The position numbers and the translations under genes were made by a program. The notes under the pieces are model-generated. The model was not told the origin of the DNA and made no database searches. It worked only from the letters and a program-made list of their open reading frames with translations. From positions 1 through 49,831 of the forward strand of contig NZ_JAIBKA010000018.1 of the NCBI RefSeq assembly GCF_022603395.1: a stretch of 49,831 nt of DNA, given 5' to 3'. This DNA is from Desulfoferrobacter suflitae (lineage in GTDB: Bacteria; Desulfobacterota; Syntrophobacteria; Syntrophobacterales; Syntrophobacteraceae). Shown here piece after piece: positions 40,116 to 49,311 of the stretch (the first letter of the stretch is position 1; every line of letters begins with the position of its first letter).

Positions 40116-40138
40116 AGCCGCTTTCAGGTTCTGCTCGG

Positions 40139-40969
40139 TCATGCAGGCTTTGACGCAAAAACCTTGATGCTTGCTACCGAGGTTGCAAGGTCGTTCAGCG
40201 CTTCGGGTGACATGCTTGAGTCTGAGCAGATGGCCTGTGCTGTCGGGTCCCCAGATATGAGCTCGATTGGGTAGATGTCCTCGCCAACCACCTTAATTTC
40301 CAGGAATCCTGCATCTTCCATGGCTGCAAGGTACTCATGCTTCATCAAAGCTCCGGCAATGCAGCCGACATAGGCTTCTATGGACCGCCGAATGACCTCG
40401 GGCAGCTCTTTCAGCAGAACCATGTCGGAGACCATCAGGCGACCGCGCGGCTTCAGCACCCGAAAGGCCTCCCGGAAGACTTTCCCCTTGTCCGGCGATA
40501 GATTGATCACACAGTTGGAAATGATGATATCGACCTGATTGTCTGAAACCGGCAGGCTTTCGATTTCTCCCAACCGGAACTCGACGTTTGTGAAGTTTCC
40601 TTGCGCAGCGTTTCGTCTGGCCTTCTCGATCATCTCGGGGGTCATATCCACCCCGATCACCCTGCCATTGGGTCCTACCTTGGAAGCCGCGAGAAAACAG
40701 TCGAAACCGGCTCCGGAGCCAAGATCCAGGACGACTTCTCCTTCCTTGAGAGAAGCGAGCGCCACCGGATTGCCGCAGCCAAGCCCAAGGTTTGAGCCGT
40801 CAGGTACGGCCTGCAGTTCCTCGTCGCTGTAGCCTATCCTTTTGCTGATATCTTCCGCCGGGCCGGCGCTTCCACAGCAGGAGCTGTTACTGCCGCAGCA
40901 TGGTATATTCTGCAGCGCCACCTTAGCATAGCCCGATTGTACCGCCTTTTTGATCTCTTCAGCTTTCAT
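40139..40969 (-). CDS. arsM: Arsenite S-adenosylmethionine methyltransferase
   Basis: 276 residues. AdoMet motif [15 protein letters not shown], then [15 protein letters not shown] and [12 protein letters not shown]: the Cys in NCVINL and the one in YVGCIAGAL are the conserved arsenic-binding pair, with more Cys at the N-terminus ([11 protein letters not shown]). ATG at 40969 behind AGAGGTG is preferred to GTG at 40978. It methylates As(III) to mono-, di- and trimethyl forms. In one unit with the HgcC-like gene 33 bp upstream and under the operator at 41327-41349. Confidence 0.9.
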   Translation of the reverse strand: MKAEEIKKAVQSGYAKVALQNIPCCGSNSSCCGSAGPAEDISKRIGYSDEELQAVPDGSNLGLGCGNPVALASLKEGEVVLDLGSGAGFDCFLAASKVGPNGRVIGVDMTPEMIEKARRNAAQGNFTNVEFRLGEIESLPVSDNQVDIIISNCVINLSPDKGKVFREAFRVLKPRGRLMVSDMVLLKELPEVIRRSIEAYVGCIAGALMKHEYLAAMEDAGFLEIKVVGEDIYPIELISGDPTAQAICSDSSMSPEALNDLATSVASIKVFASKPA

Positions 40970-41001
40970 TTTAAACACCTCTTTCTAATCTTTTGAAAAT
41001 C

Positions 41002-41283
41002 TCAAAGCCCGCTCATGCTCTTCAGCACCGGACCGAGGAATTCCTTGACGCGCTCCGCGAGGGCATCAGCCTTGATCAGGGTGAAACAGCATATCTCTCC
41101 GTCCTTCTTCCAGCTGACGAGGGCCAGCTTATCCCCCGCCCGGATATTTGCCCGGTCGCGCAGCTCCTTCGGCAAAACCATCTGCCCTCTCTCGTCAACC
41201 GCAATGAGCGACTCGATCTTGCAGCAGTCTTGTTCTGAAGCCTCGGGATTCCAGCAGGGCTCGCTTTTGCTCTTTCTTGCCAT
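41002..41283 (-). CDS. HgcC-like (HgcAB-associated) AbrB/MazE-type protein
   Basis: 93 residues. A Cys pair (DCCKIESL) opens an AbrB/SpoVT-type swapped-hairpin domain (AVDERGQMVLPKELRDRANI), followed by a second Cys pair (GEICCFTLIKADAL). This layout is that of the protein called HgcAB-associated protein, named for its place after mercury-methylation genes, though relatives sit beside arsM as here. No hgcA or hgcB lies in the window. ATG at 41283 behind GGAGAC is preferred to ATG at 41298. Cys pairs could sense As(III) or Hg(II), making it a metal-responsive regulator of its own operon. Confidence 0.75.
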   Translation of the reverse strand: MARKSKSEPCWNPEASEQDCCKIESLIAVDERGQMVLPKELRDRANIRAGDKLALVSWKKDGEICCFTLIKADALAERVKEFLGPVLKSMSGL

Positions 41284-41326
41284 GATTTTTGTCTCCATGG
41301 AGGGGCTAAATTAGGTTCAATCAATT

Positions 41327-41349
41327 CAGAATATTCTGATTGATCAGAA
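41327..41349. promoter_or_regulatory. Overlapping palindromes, candidate metal-responsive operator
   Basis: CAGAATATTCTG (41327-41338), a perfect palindrome, overlaps TTCTGA-TTGA-TCAGAA (41334-41349). Both lie at the start of the arsM transcript and over its -10 box. This is the place for a repressor of the ArsR kind or for the HgcC-like protein itself. Confidence 0.6.
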
Positions 41350-41375
41350 TTTATCATGACACCGTTCTTTGTCAA
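41348..41375 (-). promoter_or_regulatory. Promoter of the hgcC-like/arsM unit
   Basis: On the minus strand TTGACA (41375-41370), 16 bases, TAAATT (41353-41348). Start of transcription near 41340, inside the palindromes. Confidence 0.65.
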
Positions 41376-41672
41376 GCCCAAAGATTTGGTCTCAACTCCC
41401 GGAGATAGACCTGCGAATCAGTTCGCTTGGAGGTATTTTTGAAAGCTGACCAGCTTCTCCCAAGTAGGTGCGTCATCCCAAGCCGTAGTTCAAAGGGCGC
41501 GAAACGGAAACAAATCGTACGCTAACGTTTGGCAAACGATCATAGTGCCCTGTGCTGATCCCGCGCAACATACTTCCTTAAGTGGTCGACCTAGGATTCG
41601 TCAAAGAAGCCTTGATGCAATCCCATTGCGTCTCATGGTGTTGTCCACCACCTGGCGGACGTCGGCAAGGCA
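41376..41672. other. Gap with no gene seen
   Basis: About 300 bases between the divergent arsM promoter and the end of the BFD-like gene. No coding frame or clear hairpin with U-tract was found. Confidence 0.4.
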
Positions 41673-41828
41673 TCAGCGACCTTTGGGGTTTTTGGTAGCG
41701 CACTGACATCCCCCCGCCTTCTTTTCCGATACAATTTTATCCATGATGGTGGATCTGCCATTTTGCAAAACATCCCTCTCGATATCCAAAGTGGTGTAAT
41801 TGAAACAGTAGCAAATCAGGTCTTCCAT
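41673..41828 (-). CDS. BFD-like 2Fe-2S protein
   Basis: 51 residues with the four Cys of a BFD-like 2Fe-2S site: CYC near the start (DLICYCFNYT) and a second CxC in GGCQCATKNP. ATG at 41828 follows GGGAGAAG by three bases. Such small proteins, also seen as the N-terminal half of some CopZ chaperones, are common next to merA-like and metal genes. 234 bp downstream of merA on the same strand, so likely in its unit. Confidence 0.72.
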   Translation of the reverse strand: MEDLICYCFNYTTLDIERDVLQNGRSTIMDKIVSEKKAGGCQCATKNPKGR

Positions 41829-42052
41829 TGACTTCTCCCATAAATTTTTCTTGATCTTTGTGTTCCGGGTTGCTCCTTGAATGAGCCCGAGAATGCCCAG
41901 CCAGACAAGCGGCGCGGCAAAACTGACAAAACTGAATATAAAAAACACAATGCCACTTTATGTATAGGCCACCAATGGGCCGATGGTCCGAGCCCAAAGC
42001 AACACAGAAGAGCAAAGGGTGGACCTACCTTATTCAAGTGGGGATACTTCAT
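41829..42052 (-). pseudogene. Possible relic of a small membrane protein (MerF/MerT-like)
   Basis: Three broken frames in the gap between merA and the BFD gene carry hydrophobic pieces: NKVGPPFALLCCFGLGP (with a Cys pair as in MerF/MerT) and, after a shift, FFIFSFVSFAAPLVWLGILG with a basic tail. Order and size would suit an 80-residue mercury transporter, but I cannot fix the family. Confidence 0.3.
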
Positions 42053-42062
42053 TCTGCTTCCT

Positions 42063-43493
42063 TCAATCGGCGCAGCACGAAAGCTTCTCAGGGTTCTTGT
42101 AGCGCGAGATGGCGGCTATTTTCAGCGCTTCGGCCATCGTCGGATAAACATGGATCAGGTCGATAAAATCTTGAAGCTTGGCATGAAAGCGCATTGCCAT
42201 CGCTGCCTCATGGATTACTTCGCCCGCATTGTGCCCTACCATGGATACCCCGAGCACCTCATTGGTCTCCGCATCAGCGACCATTTTGATAAGGCCGCGC
42301 GTGTCGCGAATCGCTCCGGCCCTCGGCACCAAACTCATCGGCACCGTGTTGCACCAACAGGGATGGCCGGCGGCGATGGCCTCTTCCTCGGTCATGCCCA
42401 CCAGCCCGATCTGGGGGTCGGTGAAGAGTGCGCGCGGTATGACACGGTGGTCAACCTTACGAACATCTTCGTTGGACAGGGCATTATGGGCGGCGATCCC
42501 GCCATCGTGACTGCCGACGGGCGTGGCAAATTGACTACCAAGCTGTGATCCGATCACGTCGCCCGCGGCAAAGATATGCTCTATGCTGGTGCGCAGGTGC
42601 TCATCCACCATTACCTCCCCACGCTCGCCGAGCCGTACGCCGGCTTTCTCTATGCTGAGCTTATCGGTGTTGGAACGCCGTCCGGCAGCGACGAGTAGAA
42701 GTTGGGCTTTGAATGACCGGGACCGATTATCCAGGATGGCGTGGACGACGATCCCCTTATTCTCCTGCTCTACACCCTGTACGTTCGCTTTGGTTAAGAT
42801 CTGTACGCCCTCGTTGACCAGGATTTCCTGGATTGCCTGACCGACCTGTGGCTCGTAGCCGTGGGCGAGCACTTGGGCGCTGCGCTCAAGGATGGTGACC
42901 CTTGTGCCGAAACGCTGGAACATCTGCCCCAGCTCCAAAGCAATATAGCCGCCGCCGACGATCAGCAGGGACTCGGGCAGATCTTTCAGTTCCTGCTCCT
43001 CGCCCACGGTCAGCAGATCGCTGGTCAGATACGGTACGCGGTCAAGCCCTTCGATGGACGGCTCGACCGGCCGCGATCCCGTTGCGATCAGGACCTTCTC
43101 GCCGCGCAATCGCCGACCGTTGATCTCCAATGTGTGCGGATCAATGAAAAGGGCATGGCCGCGCTCAATGCGAATTCCTCCGTCGATGAGCCTCTCGTAC
43201 TTCTTCCGGCGGTAGTCCTCGACAAGCTGGTCCTTTTGTGCGATCAGATCAGCGAAGGCAAGCCGCATTTCGCCGGTGAGGCCAGGGTAGCGTGGGTGGT
43301 TTGCCTCAGCCAAGATGTGAGCCGCCTCGATCAGGTTCTTCGACGGCAGGCAGCCGCGATTGACGCACGTACCTCCAACGGTGCGATTCTCGGTCATGAT
43401 GGCAGTCTTACCCAGTTCCCGAGCGCGCAGAGCCGCGGCAAAAGCTGTCGAGCCCGCACCGAGGATCAACAGGTCACAGTCGAATCGCTTCAT
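42063..43493 (-). CDS. merA: Mercuric reductase (MerA-type, without N-terminal HMA domain)
   Basis: 476 residues. FAD motif [16 protein letters not shown], redox pair Cys43/Cys48 in [18 protein letters not shown] motif [17 protein letters not shown]-type IFAAGDVIG and C-terminal LSCCAD. The terminal Cys pair (473-474) is the mark of MerA, which hands Hg(II) to the active site; dihydrolipoamide dehydrogenases lack it. The HMA domain often found at the N-terminus is absent, as in many deltaproteobacterial MerA. ATG behind GGAGGTG. It reduces Hg(II) to Hg(0) with NADPH. No merR or merT intact nearby. Confidence 0.88.
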   Translation of the reverse strand: MKRFDCDLLILGAGSTAFAAALRARELGKTAIMTENRTVGGTCVNRGCLPSKNLIEAAHILAEANHPRYPGLTGEMRLAFADLIAQKDQLVEDYRRKKYERLIDGGIRIERGHALFIDPHTLEINGRRLRGEKVLIATGSRPVEPSIEGLDRVPYLTSDLLTVGEEQELKDLPESLLIVGGGYIALELGQMFQRFGTRVTILERSAQVLAHGYEPQVGQAIQEILVNEGVQILTKANVQGVEQENKGIVVHAILDNRSRSFKAQLLLVAAGRRSNTDKLSIEKAGVRLGERGEVMVDEHLRTSIEHIFAAGDVIGSQLGSQFATPVGSHDGGIAAHNALSNEDVRKVDHRVIPRALFTDPQIGLVGMTEEEAIAAGHPCWCNTVPMSLVPRAGAIRDTRGLIKMVADAETNEVLGVSMVGHNAGEVIHEAAMAMRFHAKLQDFIDLIHVYPTMAEALKIAAISRYKNPEKLSCCAD

Positions 43494-43602
43494 GATTCAC
43501 CTCCAAAAGAATCAGTGGCTTGGCCGGGCAGCCAGGGGCAACCAAAAGTTCAACCATCATATTTCCCATATCCTCTGCTCTCATATTCTTCCGATATCCT
43601 GG

Positions 43603-43941
43603 TCAGCCACGCGGCCAATACATGATAACAGCCACACCCACCAGGGCAATCAGGCCCCCGATGAGGTCGAAGCGGTCGGGAGCGATACCGTCCACTTTCC
43701 AGCCCCACAGGATCGAAAGTACGATGAATACCCCGCCGTAAGCGGCATACACACGTCCAAAATGAGCGGGCTGCAACGTCGGCACGATTCCGTAAAAAAC
43801 CAGCACAACTGAACCCGCCAAGCCGTAGGAGAGAGGCTTTCCTTCCCGCAGCCAGAGCCACACCAAATAACCTCCGCCGATCTCGCAGAGCCCGGCCAAG
43901 ACGAAGAAAAAGATTGATTTAATTGCTGCGACGGTTTCCAC
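43603..43941 (-). CDS. ynfA: YnfA/UPF0060 small membrane protein
   Basis: 112 residues with four membrane helices and the family marks [16 protein letters not shown] and [13 protein letters not shown](V). GTG at 43941 behind GGGAGG is preferred to an upstream ATG. YnfA belongs to the drug/metabolite exporter group with SMR-like size. It is often found in metal-resistance clusters, as here between merA and arsC. An IS1634-type element sits 26 bp upstream of its start, so its old promoter region is split. Confidence 0.88.
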   Translation of the reverse strand: METVAAIKSIFFFVLAGLCEIGGGYLVWLWLREGKPLSYGLAGSVVLVFYGIVPTLQPAHFGRVYAAYGGVFIVLSILWGWKVDGIAPDRFDLIGGLIALVGVAVIMYWPRG

Positions 43942-43967
43942 ACAACCTCCCATCGTTATTATTATAG

Positions 43968-45884
43968 CTTACATTCCGCAGTTGAGCGGGTGATGAACGG
44001 GGTAATTATGAATTGAGGCAGCCCATGTTTTTGAATGGAGTGTCATCGTTATCCTGTCGATATATGAGAGCGAGCAGGTTGAGTGAAAATGGTACTGGTC
44101 ACCCCCAGTGCCAGAAGGTACTTTTCTTGGACCTGTGAAAGGGGGCCGTTGAGAGTTCTTTTGCGTCGAATCTTTATGATGCGAATGTTGTCGAACTTTG
44201 TTGTCATCATGAAGGTGGTTGGGCGTTCTGTGGGTTTGTTGTCCCATCCGGGGATCGTTGCTTGTTGTTTTTCTAGATGAGTGCGCATGTTGAGCTCTAT
44301 AAGGCGCCAGAGCAGGAGGGAGATCACGAGGATGAGCCCCAGGGCTTCGATACGCTCGGGTTTTTTGAGGAAGACGGAGTTGATGACCACGGGATCTTTG
44401 AGGAAACTGAAGTTGTGCTCGATGCCGTTCTGATCCTTGTAGGCTTGTAGGATCCTTTTACCGTCGTAAGGGATGTCGCTATTGGGTGGCCCCTCGAGCG
44501 GGACATTGGTAACCAGTACAAAACATCCAGCCTGTTCGCGTATCGTGTTGAGGGCCTCAGGCTTTTGCCCAAGGGTAGCAGTGATGGCATAGCGCATCTT
44601 TTTCACGGTTCGTGTGCCATCGGCTTTGGGCCTTCCTCTGGCATAGAGAGGCTTCTCTTCCATGGCGAGCTGGATGTCGTGAAAACGAAGGCTTTCCTTT
44701 TGAAGTCTGAGCATTGCTGCCTGAGTGTCCGCCATGCAGAAATAGAGGGTCTTTTCGATCTGTGCGAGTTTTCTTGACCATGAGGCGTACTCTGCCTTGA
44801 CCTCACGATCCAGTCGTTTTTGTCTGCGCCGGTCGTGAGCGCTGGAATGTACAACGATGGCTCGGTAAGTTTGCCCGTAGAGGGTTACGGTGGTCTCGAA
44901 ACCGCGGTACTGGACGCCGGGACGGTTTCGGGTAGGCTCGGTTGCGGCAAGAATGCCGTAGTCCTGCCATGACTGGCTTTCAACGGCGTGCTCGATCAAG
45001 TGTTGATGTTCTCCGAAGGTGGCCGGTAGACGAGAGATAAAACGGGTCTCCTCTCCCATCAGGCGCAGGTTTTCTTCAGTAACGAGAGCGCTGTCGGCAA
45101 TGTAGATGGAACCAGCCGGATCAATACCTACGTCAGCCAGTTTCTTGGAGATTTCGGTGAGCAAACCATTGTTGAGCTTCTTGTCTGAAGCGTTGCCGTC
45201 TTCGAGCTTGGAGAAAATGGGAACGTTACCGCCCGTGCAAAGCAGTGAAACCACAAACTGGTTAAGATCCGGCCGATGATCCTTGCTGTAACCCTTGGTG
45301 ATCTTGATGGTGCTGGGCGTGTCCGGAGCCTGGCTGTTGTACTGCCCGAAGACGTTCACACTGGTGGTGTCGTAGTGAATGTGGCGCGTGGGCACATCGA
45401 AGGAGCGCAAGGCATTCATCGCAATCGGTGAAAAGAGACGGGATGTGTTGGCCTTGTACAGTTGATCCAGACCTCGGCCGAAATTGTCGTCCGTGAGCTT
45501 TTCAATATCAATGGAGCGGCCCAGAAGCAGCTCGATATCCTTGTTCCTGTAGAAGCTGTCAATGCGGTAAAGCGGGTGTCGGCCCGAAACGGCATCGAGC
45601 ACCATGGCCAGAACCAGGGTTCCCGGATCGATGTCCATTCTGGTTGGTACCAGGCGGTTGATCGTGTTCACAAGATCGATCCGATCGGCATAGGCTTTGA
45701 TAATAGGAAGGTGGTAAACGTCATAGACTTCGATCTCCTGGGACTCGATCATCCTGTCTCCTTTGCGGTTGAACAGTCGAATTCGGACTTCCAATCGCAT
45801 TCATACAGGAGTGTGCTCTTAATGTCCAGGGTCTATGCAAAACAAATTAGCCTAATTGAATGGGCGGTAACTGCGGAATGTAAG
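43968..45884. mobile_element. Complete IS1634-type insertion sequence with inverted repeats and target duplication
   Basis: 1917 bp. Perfect terminal repeats CTTACATTCCGCAGTT at 43968-43983 and its complement at 45869-45884. Directly outside lie identical 6-bp repeats TTATAG at 43962-43967 and 45885-45890, the target duplication. The single gene inside runs leftward. Perfect ends and duplication argue for a recent jump. Confidence 0.95.
44049..45752 (-). CDS. IS1634-family (DDE) transposase
   Basis: 567 residues of the IS1634/DDE_Tnp_1 group: LVLAMVLDAVSGRHPLYRI, HYDTTSVNVFGQY (first Asp), YIADSALVTEENLRL (second Asp region), GIEHNFSFLKDPVVINSVFLKKPERIEALG (Glu region and the conserved YREK-like C-terminal helix). 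Start at the ATG behind AAAGGAGACAGG (45752) is preferred to ATG at 45800. Intact, and sole gene of the element. Confidence 0.92.
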   Translation of the reverse strand: MIESQEIEVYDVYHLPIIKAYADRIDLVNTINRLVPTRMDIDPGTLVLAMVLDAVSGRHPLYRIDSFYRNKDIELLLGRSIDIEKLTDDNFGRGLDQLYKANTSRLFSPIAMNALRSFDVPTRHIHYDTTSVNVFGQYNSQAPDTPSTIKITKGYSKDHRPDLNQFVVSLLCTGGNVPIFSKLEDGNASDKKLNNGLLTEISKKLADVGIDPAGSIYIADSALVTEENLRLMGEETRFISRLPATFGEHQHLIEHAVESQSWQDYGILAATEPTRNRPGVQYRGFETTVTLYGQTYRAIVVHSSAHDRRRQKRLDREVKAEYASWSRKLAQIEKTLYFCMADTQAAMLRLQKESLRFHDIQLAMEEKPLYARGRPKADGTRTVKKMRYAITATLGQKPEALNTIREQAGCFVLVTNVPLEGPPNSDIPYDGKRILQAYKDQNGIEHNFSFLKDPVVINSVFLKKPERIEALGLILVISLLLWRLIELNMRTHLEKQQATIPGWDNKPTERPTTFMMTTKFDNIRIIKIRRKRTLNGPLSQVQEKYLLALGVTSTIFTQPARSHISTG

Positions 45885-46146
45885 TTATAGGCTCGAGTCA
45901 CATAGAATTGAAGATTAGAGCATTAGACTTTTATGCTGCTTCTTAGCCCGGATATTGAATGGTATGGACACCATTTAACCTGTGAAAAACCAGAACCACA
46001 AATTAGTGGGGTAAAAGAGATGTCACACAAAAGACGCCAACTTGTAACATGTAAAGACCTATGTGAGCTAACAATATACCCATTTATTATATGTTAAGAA
46101 AACTTCAACCGCGAAGGATTCGCCTTTGTCCAAAGGAGTTTTTACC

Positions 46147-46599
46147 GTGAGAAAAAAGAGAATTCTTTTCATATGTCGGCACAACAACGGCCGCAGTCAA
46201 ATAGCGGAAGCCTATTTAAAAAAATTTGCGGGAGAAGAGCTGGAGGTGGAAAGTGGCGGATTTGAGCCCGCCGAAAAGGTCAATCCCCTCGTAGTCGAGG
46301 TGATGAAAGAGGAGGGTATCGACCTCAGTGACAAAAAACCGCAAAAGGTCTTTCAGCTTTTCAAGGAGAGCAATCTTTACGATCATGTCATAACCGTCTG
46401 CGAGGAATCTGAGGGAGAATGTCCGGTCTTTCCCGGTATTACCAAACGGTGGTCCTGTCCTTTTCCGGATCCGGCTGCGGTTGAGGGCGCACCGGAAGAA
46501 AGGATTGCCAAAGTGCGCGAAATTCGGGACATGATCAAAAATTGGCTGCTATATCCGGCCGAAGGCACTTTTTCCTTCAAAGCGCTAATTGAAAAATAG
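46147..46599 (+). CDS. arsC: Arsenate reductase, thioredoxin-coupled LMW-phosphatase type
   Basis: 150 residues. P-loop CRHNNGRSQ (C-x5-R), the redox pair of ArsC at VCEESEGECP (C-x6-C) and the general-acid Asp in PFPDPAA: all three features of the Staphylococcus pI258 type. GTG at 46147 behind AAAGGAG is preferred. It reduces As(V) to As(III) using thioredoxin. Followed 120 bases later by a disulfide reductase. No arsenite pump (ArsB/Acr3) or arsR is in the window; ArsM, 5 kb away, could take the product. Confidence 0.9.
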   Translation: MRKKRILFICRHNNGRSQIAEAYLKKFAGEELEVESGGFEPAEKVNPLVVEVMKEEGIDLSDKKPQKVFQLFKESNLYDHVITVCEESEGECPVFPGITKRWSCPFPDPAAVEGAPEERIAKVREIRDMIKNWLLYPAEGTFSFKALIEK

Positions 46600-46719
46600 A
46601 ACCTTACTTTCTTAATATACTCGTAACATTCGAGTCACTAACTCGTGTGAGTGAATTAGCCTGGGAAACAATCCACGAGTGTTCCGCCATTATGTCTCGT
46701 GTGTCAAAAGGAGAACCCT

Positions 46720-48087
46720 GTGCCGAATCTCCTCATTATTGGCGGCAGCGATGCTGGTATTAGTGCTGCCTTGCGGGCAAGAGAGCTCGACCCCACCATC
46801 GAAATAACCGTCGCCGTTGCAGATCGTTACCCCAATTTTAGCATTTGTGGTCTGCCCTTTTACCTCAGCGGTGAAGTCAGTAACTGGCGTACTCTCGCCC
46901 ATCGATCAATCAAAGAAATCGAGAGGGCGGGCATTCACCTCCTTCTTGACCACTCAGCGACTTCCATTGATGTTGAGAGAAAGGAGGTAAGGTCCACAAG
47001 CCGCGAGGATGGGGTTCACAGACTGGCCTATGACCGACTGATAATTGGAACTGGAGCCGAGCCCATTCGACCGCAAATCGATGGGATCGATCAGCAGGGT
47101 GTCTTTTTGCTGCGTTGGATGGACGACGCCTTTGCTTTACATGAATTTATGGCAGCCAAACAGCCACAGTCGGCAGTTGTCGTTGGAGGCGGCTACATCG
47201 GCATGGAGATGGCCGATGCATTGACATATCGTGGACTGAAGGTAACGGTTGTGGAATATGCTGCATCGGTGTTGTCCAACTTTGACCGCGAATTCGGCGA
47301 GAGAACTCGACGGGAGCTTGAATCCCACGGTGTGACAGTTGCAACCGGGGTTGCGGTTGGAGAGATCGAGCGGCGAGGCCATCGGCTTGTGGTTCTGGGG
47401 TCGAATGATTTTTCGGTTGAAGCGGATCTTGTTCTAGTGGCTGTCGGCGCCCGACCCCGGAGCGAGTTGGCTCGTTCCGCCGGTATTGAAACAGGGATTA
47501 ACGGAGCTATCAAGGTGGATCGATTCATGCGAACTAATACAAACGATATCTTTGCCGCCGGAGACTGCGTGGAAACCTGGCATCGAGTAATGGACCGGTA
47601 TGCCTATTTGCCGTTGGGCACCACGGCTCACAAGCAGGGCCGGATAGCAGGAGAAAATGCAGCGGGTGGCCGCCGAAAATTTCAAGGCTCACTCGGGACT
47701 CAAGCGGTAAAAATCTTCGACCTCGTGTTTGCCCGAACGGGGCTACGCGACTCGGAAGCAGCTACCGCAGGTTTTCATCCCCTTACTGTTGAGTGCGGGG
47801 TTTTGGACCATAAAGCCTATTATCCCGGTGCAAAGAAACTGCACATTCGGATCACCGGTGATTGCAGAAGCCATCGTCTTCTCGGAGCTCAGATTGTGGG
47901 ACACAAGCAATCGGAGGTCTCCAAGCGGATCGATATTTTCGCATCAGCACTTTACAACGGGATGCGCGTAGAGGATCTCAACGATCTGGACCTGAGCTAC
48001 ACACCCCCACTCAGCAGTCCCTGGGACCCGATTCAAACGAGTGCGCAAACGTGGAGTCAAGCAGTTCGCAAACCGCATAAAAGCTGA
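46720..48087 (+). CDS. CoA-disulfide-reductase-like FAD/NAD(P)H oxidoreductase
   Basis: 455 residues: FAD motif IIGGSDAGISAALRARE, the single redox Cys in NFSICGLPFYLSG (as in CoADR and NADH oxidase/peroxidase), NAD motif VVGGGYIGMEMADAL, IFAAGDCVET and the C-terminal dimerisation domain. GTG at 46720 follows AAAGGAG. Substrate may be CoA disulfide, persulfide or polysulfide, or it may keep a thiol pool reduced for arsenic handling. An inverted repeat ACTCGTG/CACGAGT (46641-46647, 46674-46680) lies in its leader. Same direction as arsC. Confidence 0.82.
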   Translation: MPNLLIIGGSDAGISAALRARELDPTIEITVAVADRYPNFSICGLPFYLSGEVSNWRTLAHRSIKEIERAGIHLLLDHSATSIDVERKEVRSTSREDGVHRLAYDRLIIGTGAEPIRPQIDGIDQQGVFLLRWMDDAFALHEFMAAKQPQSAVVVGGGYIGMEMADALTYRGLKVTVVEYAASVLSNFDREFGERTRRELESHGVTVATGVAVGEIERRGHRLVVLGSNDFSVEADLVLVAVGARPRSELARSAGIETGINGAIKVDRFMRTNTNDIFAAGDCVETWHRVMDRYAYLPLGTTAHKQGRIAGENAAGGRRKFQGSLGTQAVKIFDLVFARTGLRDSEAATAGFHPLTVECGVLDHKAYYPGAKKLHIRITGDCRSHRLLGAQIVGHKQSEVSKRIDIFASALYNGMRVEDLNDLDLSYTPPLSSPWDPIQTSAQTWSQAVRKPHKS

Positions 48088-48247
48088 TGGCATGACGTGC
48101 ACACACTTCGGACACTGCAAGGTTTCGGAATCCGCGAGCTTACAGCTCGCTCGAACACCCGAATCGAACCACATGCTCCGCGCTTTATCTGAAATGGGGG
48201 ACGCTGGTTCTAAAACAACTTGTTTTTTGCTTCCCGGGAAACCAAGA

Positions 48248-49027
48248 ATGGATGCGCTGGGCACTCTCCACCATATCATGGGCAGAGGGATCGAGCGGAC
48301 AAAGATATTTCGTAAGCAGATAGACCGGGAAGATTTTCTCGCCCGGTGGGCGGATCTTTGTCTGCAGGAGAATCTGGCTGTCTAGGGTTGGGCTCTCATG
48401 TCCAACCACTTTCATATCCTGGCCAGAACCGGAAACCTACCGCTTTTAACGAGTATGCGACGACTTCTTAACGGTTATGTGGTCAACTTTAACAAACGAC
48501 ACCGACGTGCCGGCCATCTATTCCAGAACCGTTACAAGTCAATTGTGTGTGAGGACGATCCATACCTGCTGGAGTTGACCCGATATATTCACTTGAACCC
48601 GACGCGGGCCGGCATGGTTGAAGGGATGTCAGGGCTGAACAAATATCTCTGGTCGGGTCATTCCGCGTTGATGGGAAAAGTGCTCAGAGAATGGCAGGAT
48701 CAGAAGACGATTCTGGACTATTTCGGATCGGAGCTCGCGAAGGCGAGAAAAGGCTATGAGAGTTTTGTAGAAGAAGGAGTCGCACTGGGCAGACGTCCCG
48801 AACTGGTTGGCGGCGGTCTCGTCCGTAGTCTTGGAGACTAGTTCCAGGTGGTGTCAATGCGGCGCAAAGGTGCAACTATCAGTTCCGATGCCAGGATAGT
48901 GGGCGGCAGCGACTTTGTTGACCGTATATTGTCGGAAGTGAAGGAACAGGAAAAGGAGACGTTGCGGTTCGCTTCCGGAAAGTGGGATTTACTCGTTCAC
49001 GGCGGATCAGGTGACCTTGGGGGCTAG
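48248..49027 (+). pseudogene. REP-type (Y1/HUH) transposase gene with two amber codons, N-terminal part
   Basis: One frame encodes a TnpA-REP transposase broken by two TAG codons: KPRMDALGTLHHIMGRGIER (start), then TAG at 48383-48385 where the family has a Tyr or similar before GWALMSNHFH; HUH motif NHFH and catalytic-Tyr region HLFQNRYKS; then TAG at 48839-48841 where the family has Trp after SLG; then MRRKGATISSDARI and on to DLLV. No frameshift is present. The C-terminal domain lies beyond the higBA insert, at 49613-49831. It cannot give a full protein unless amber is read. Confidence 0.82.
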
Positions 49028-49297
49028 ACGTTCAACGGCAATGCTGGACGCCCGCTTGCGTACCTGCGCAAGATCGTAATTCATCTGCATCCGAAGCCAC
49101 GTGTCAGCTGTGCCGCCAAAAGCCTTTTCAAAGCGGACCGCCATTTCGGGCGTTACGCTGCTACGCTCGGCAATGACGTTGTGAAGCTGCTGGCGGGAAA
49201 TACCGATTCCCTTGGCGGCTTCGGCAACGCTCAAGCCGAGGTCTTCAAGGCACGCCTTGACGAGCTGGCCAGGATGCGCAGGGTTTTTCATATCCAT
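49007..49297 (-). CDS. higA: HigA-family antitoxin
   Basis: 96 residues, XRE-type helix-turn-helix: NPAHPGQLVKACLEDLGLSV, then SRQQLHNVIAER, RFEKAFGGTADTWLRMQ. ATG at 49297 lies behind GGGAGG. Second gene of the pair, after higB as usual for HigBA. It binds the toxin and the shared promoter. The pair sits inside a transposase gene. Confidence 0.9.
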   Translation of the reverse strand: MDMKNPAHPGQLVKACLEDLGLSVAEAAKGIGISRQQLHNVIAERSSVTPEMAVRFEKAFGGTADTWLRMQMNYDLAQVRKRASSIAVERLAPKVT

Positions 49298-49311
49298 GGT
49301 TCTGCCTCCCT

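Noticed and set aside
41002-41283. Evidence for mercury methylation
   Set aside because: The HgcC-like protein alone is not enough; no hgcA or hgcB is present in the window.
27334-41672. CRISPR arrays or tRNA genes in the larger gaps
   Set aside because: No regularly spaced direct repeats and no cloverleaf were found.
48383-48841. Amber codons read as an amino acid (pyrrolysine)
   Set aside because: Other genes in the window end properly at TAG, no pyl genes are seen, and the same gene is also split by higBA, so decay is the simpler view.
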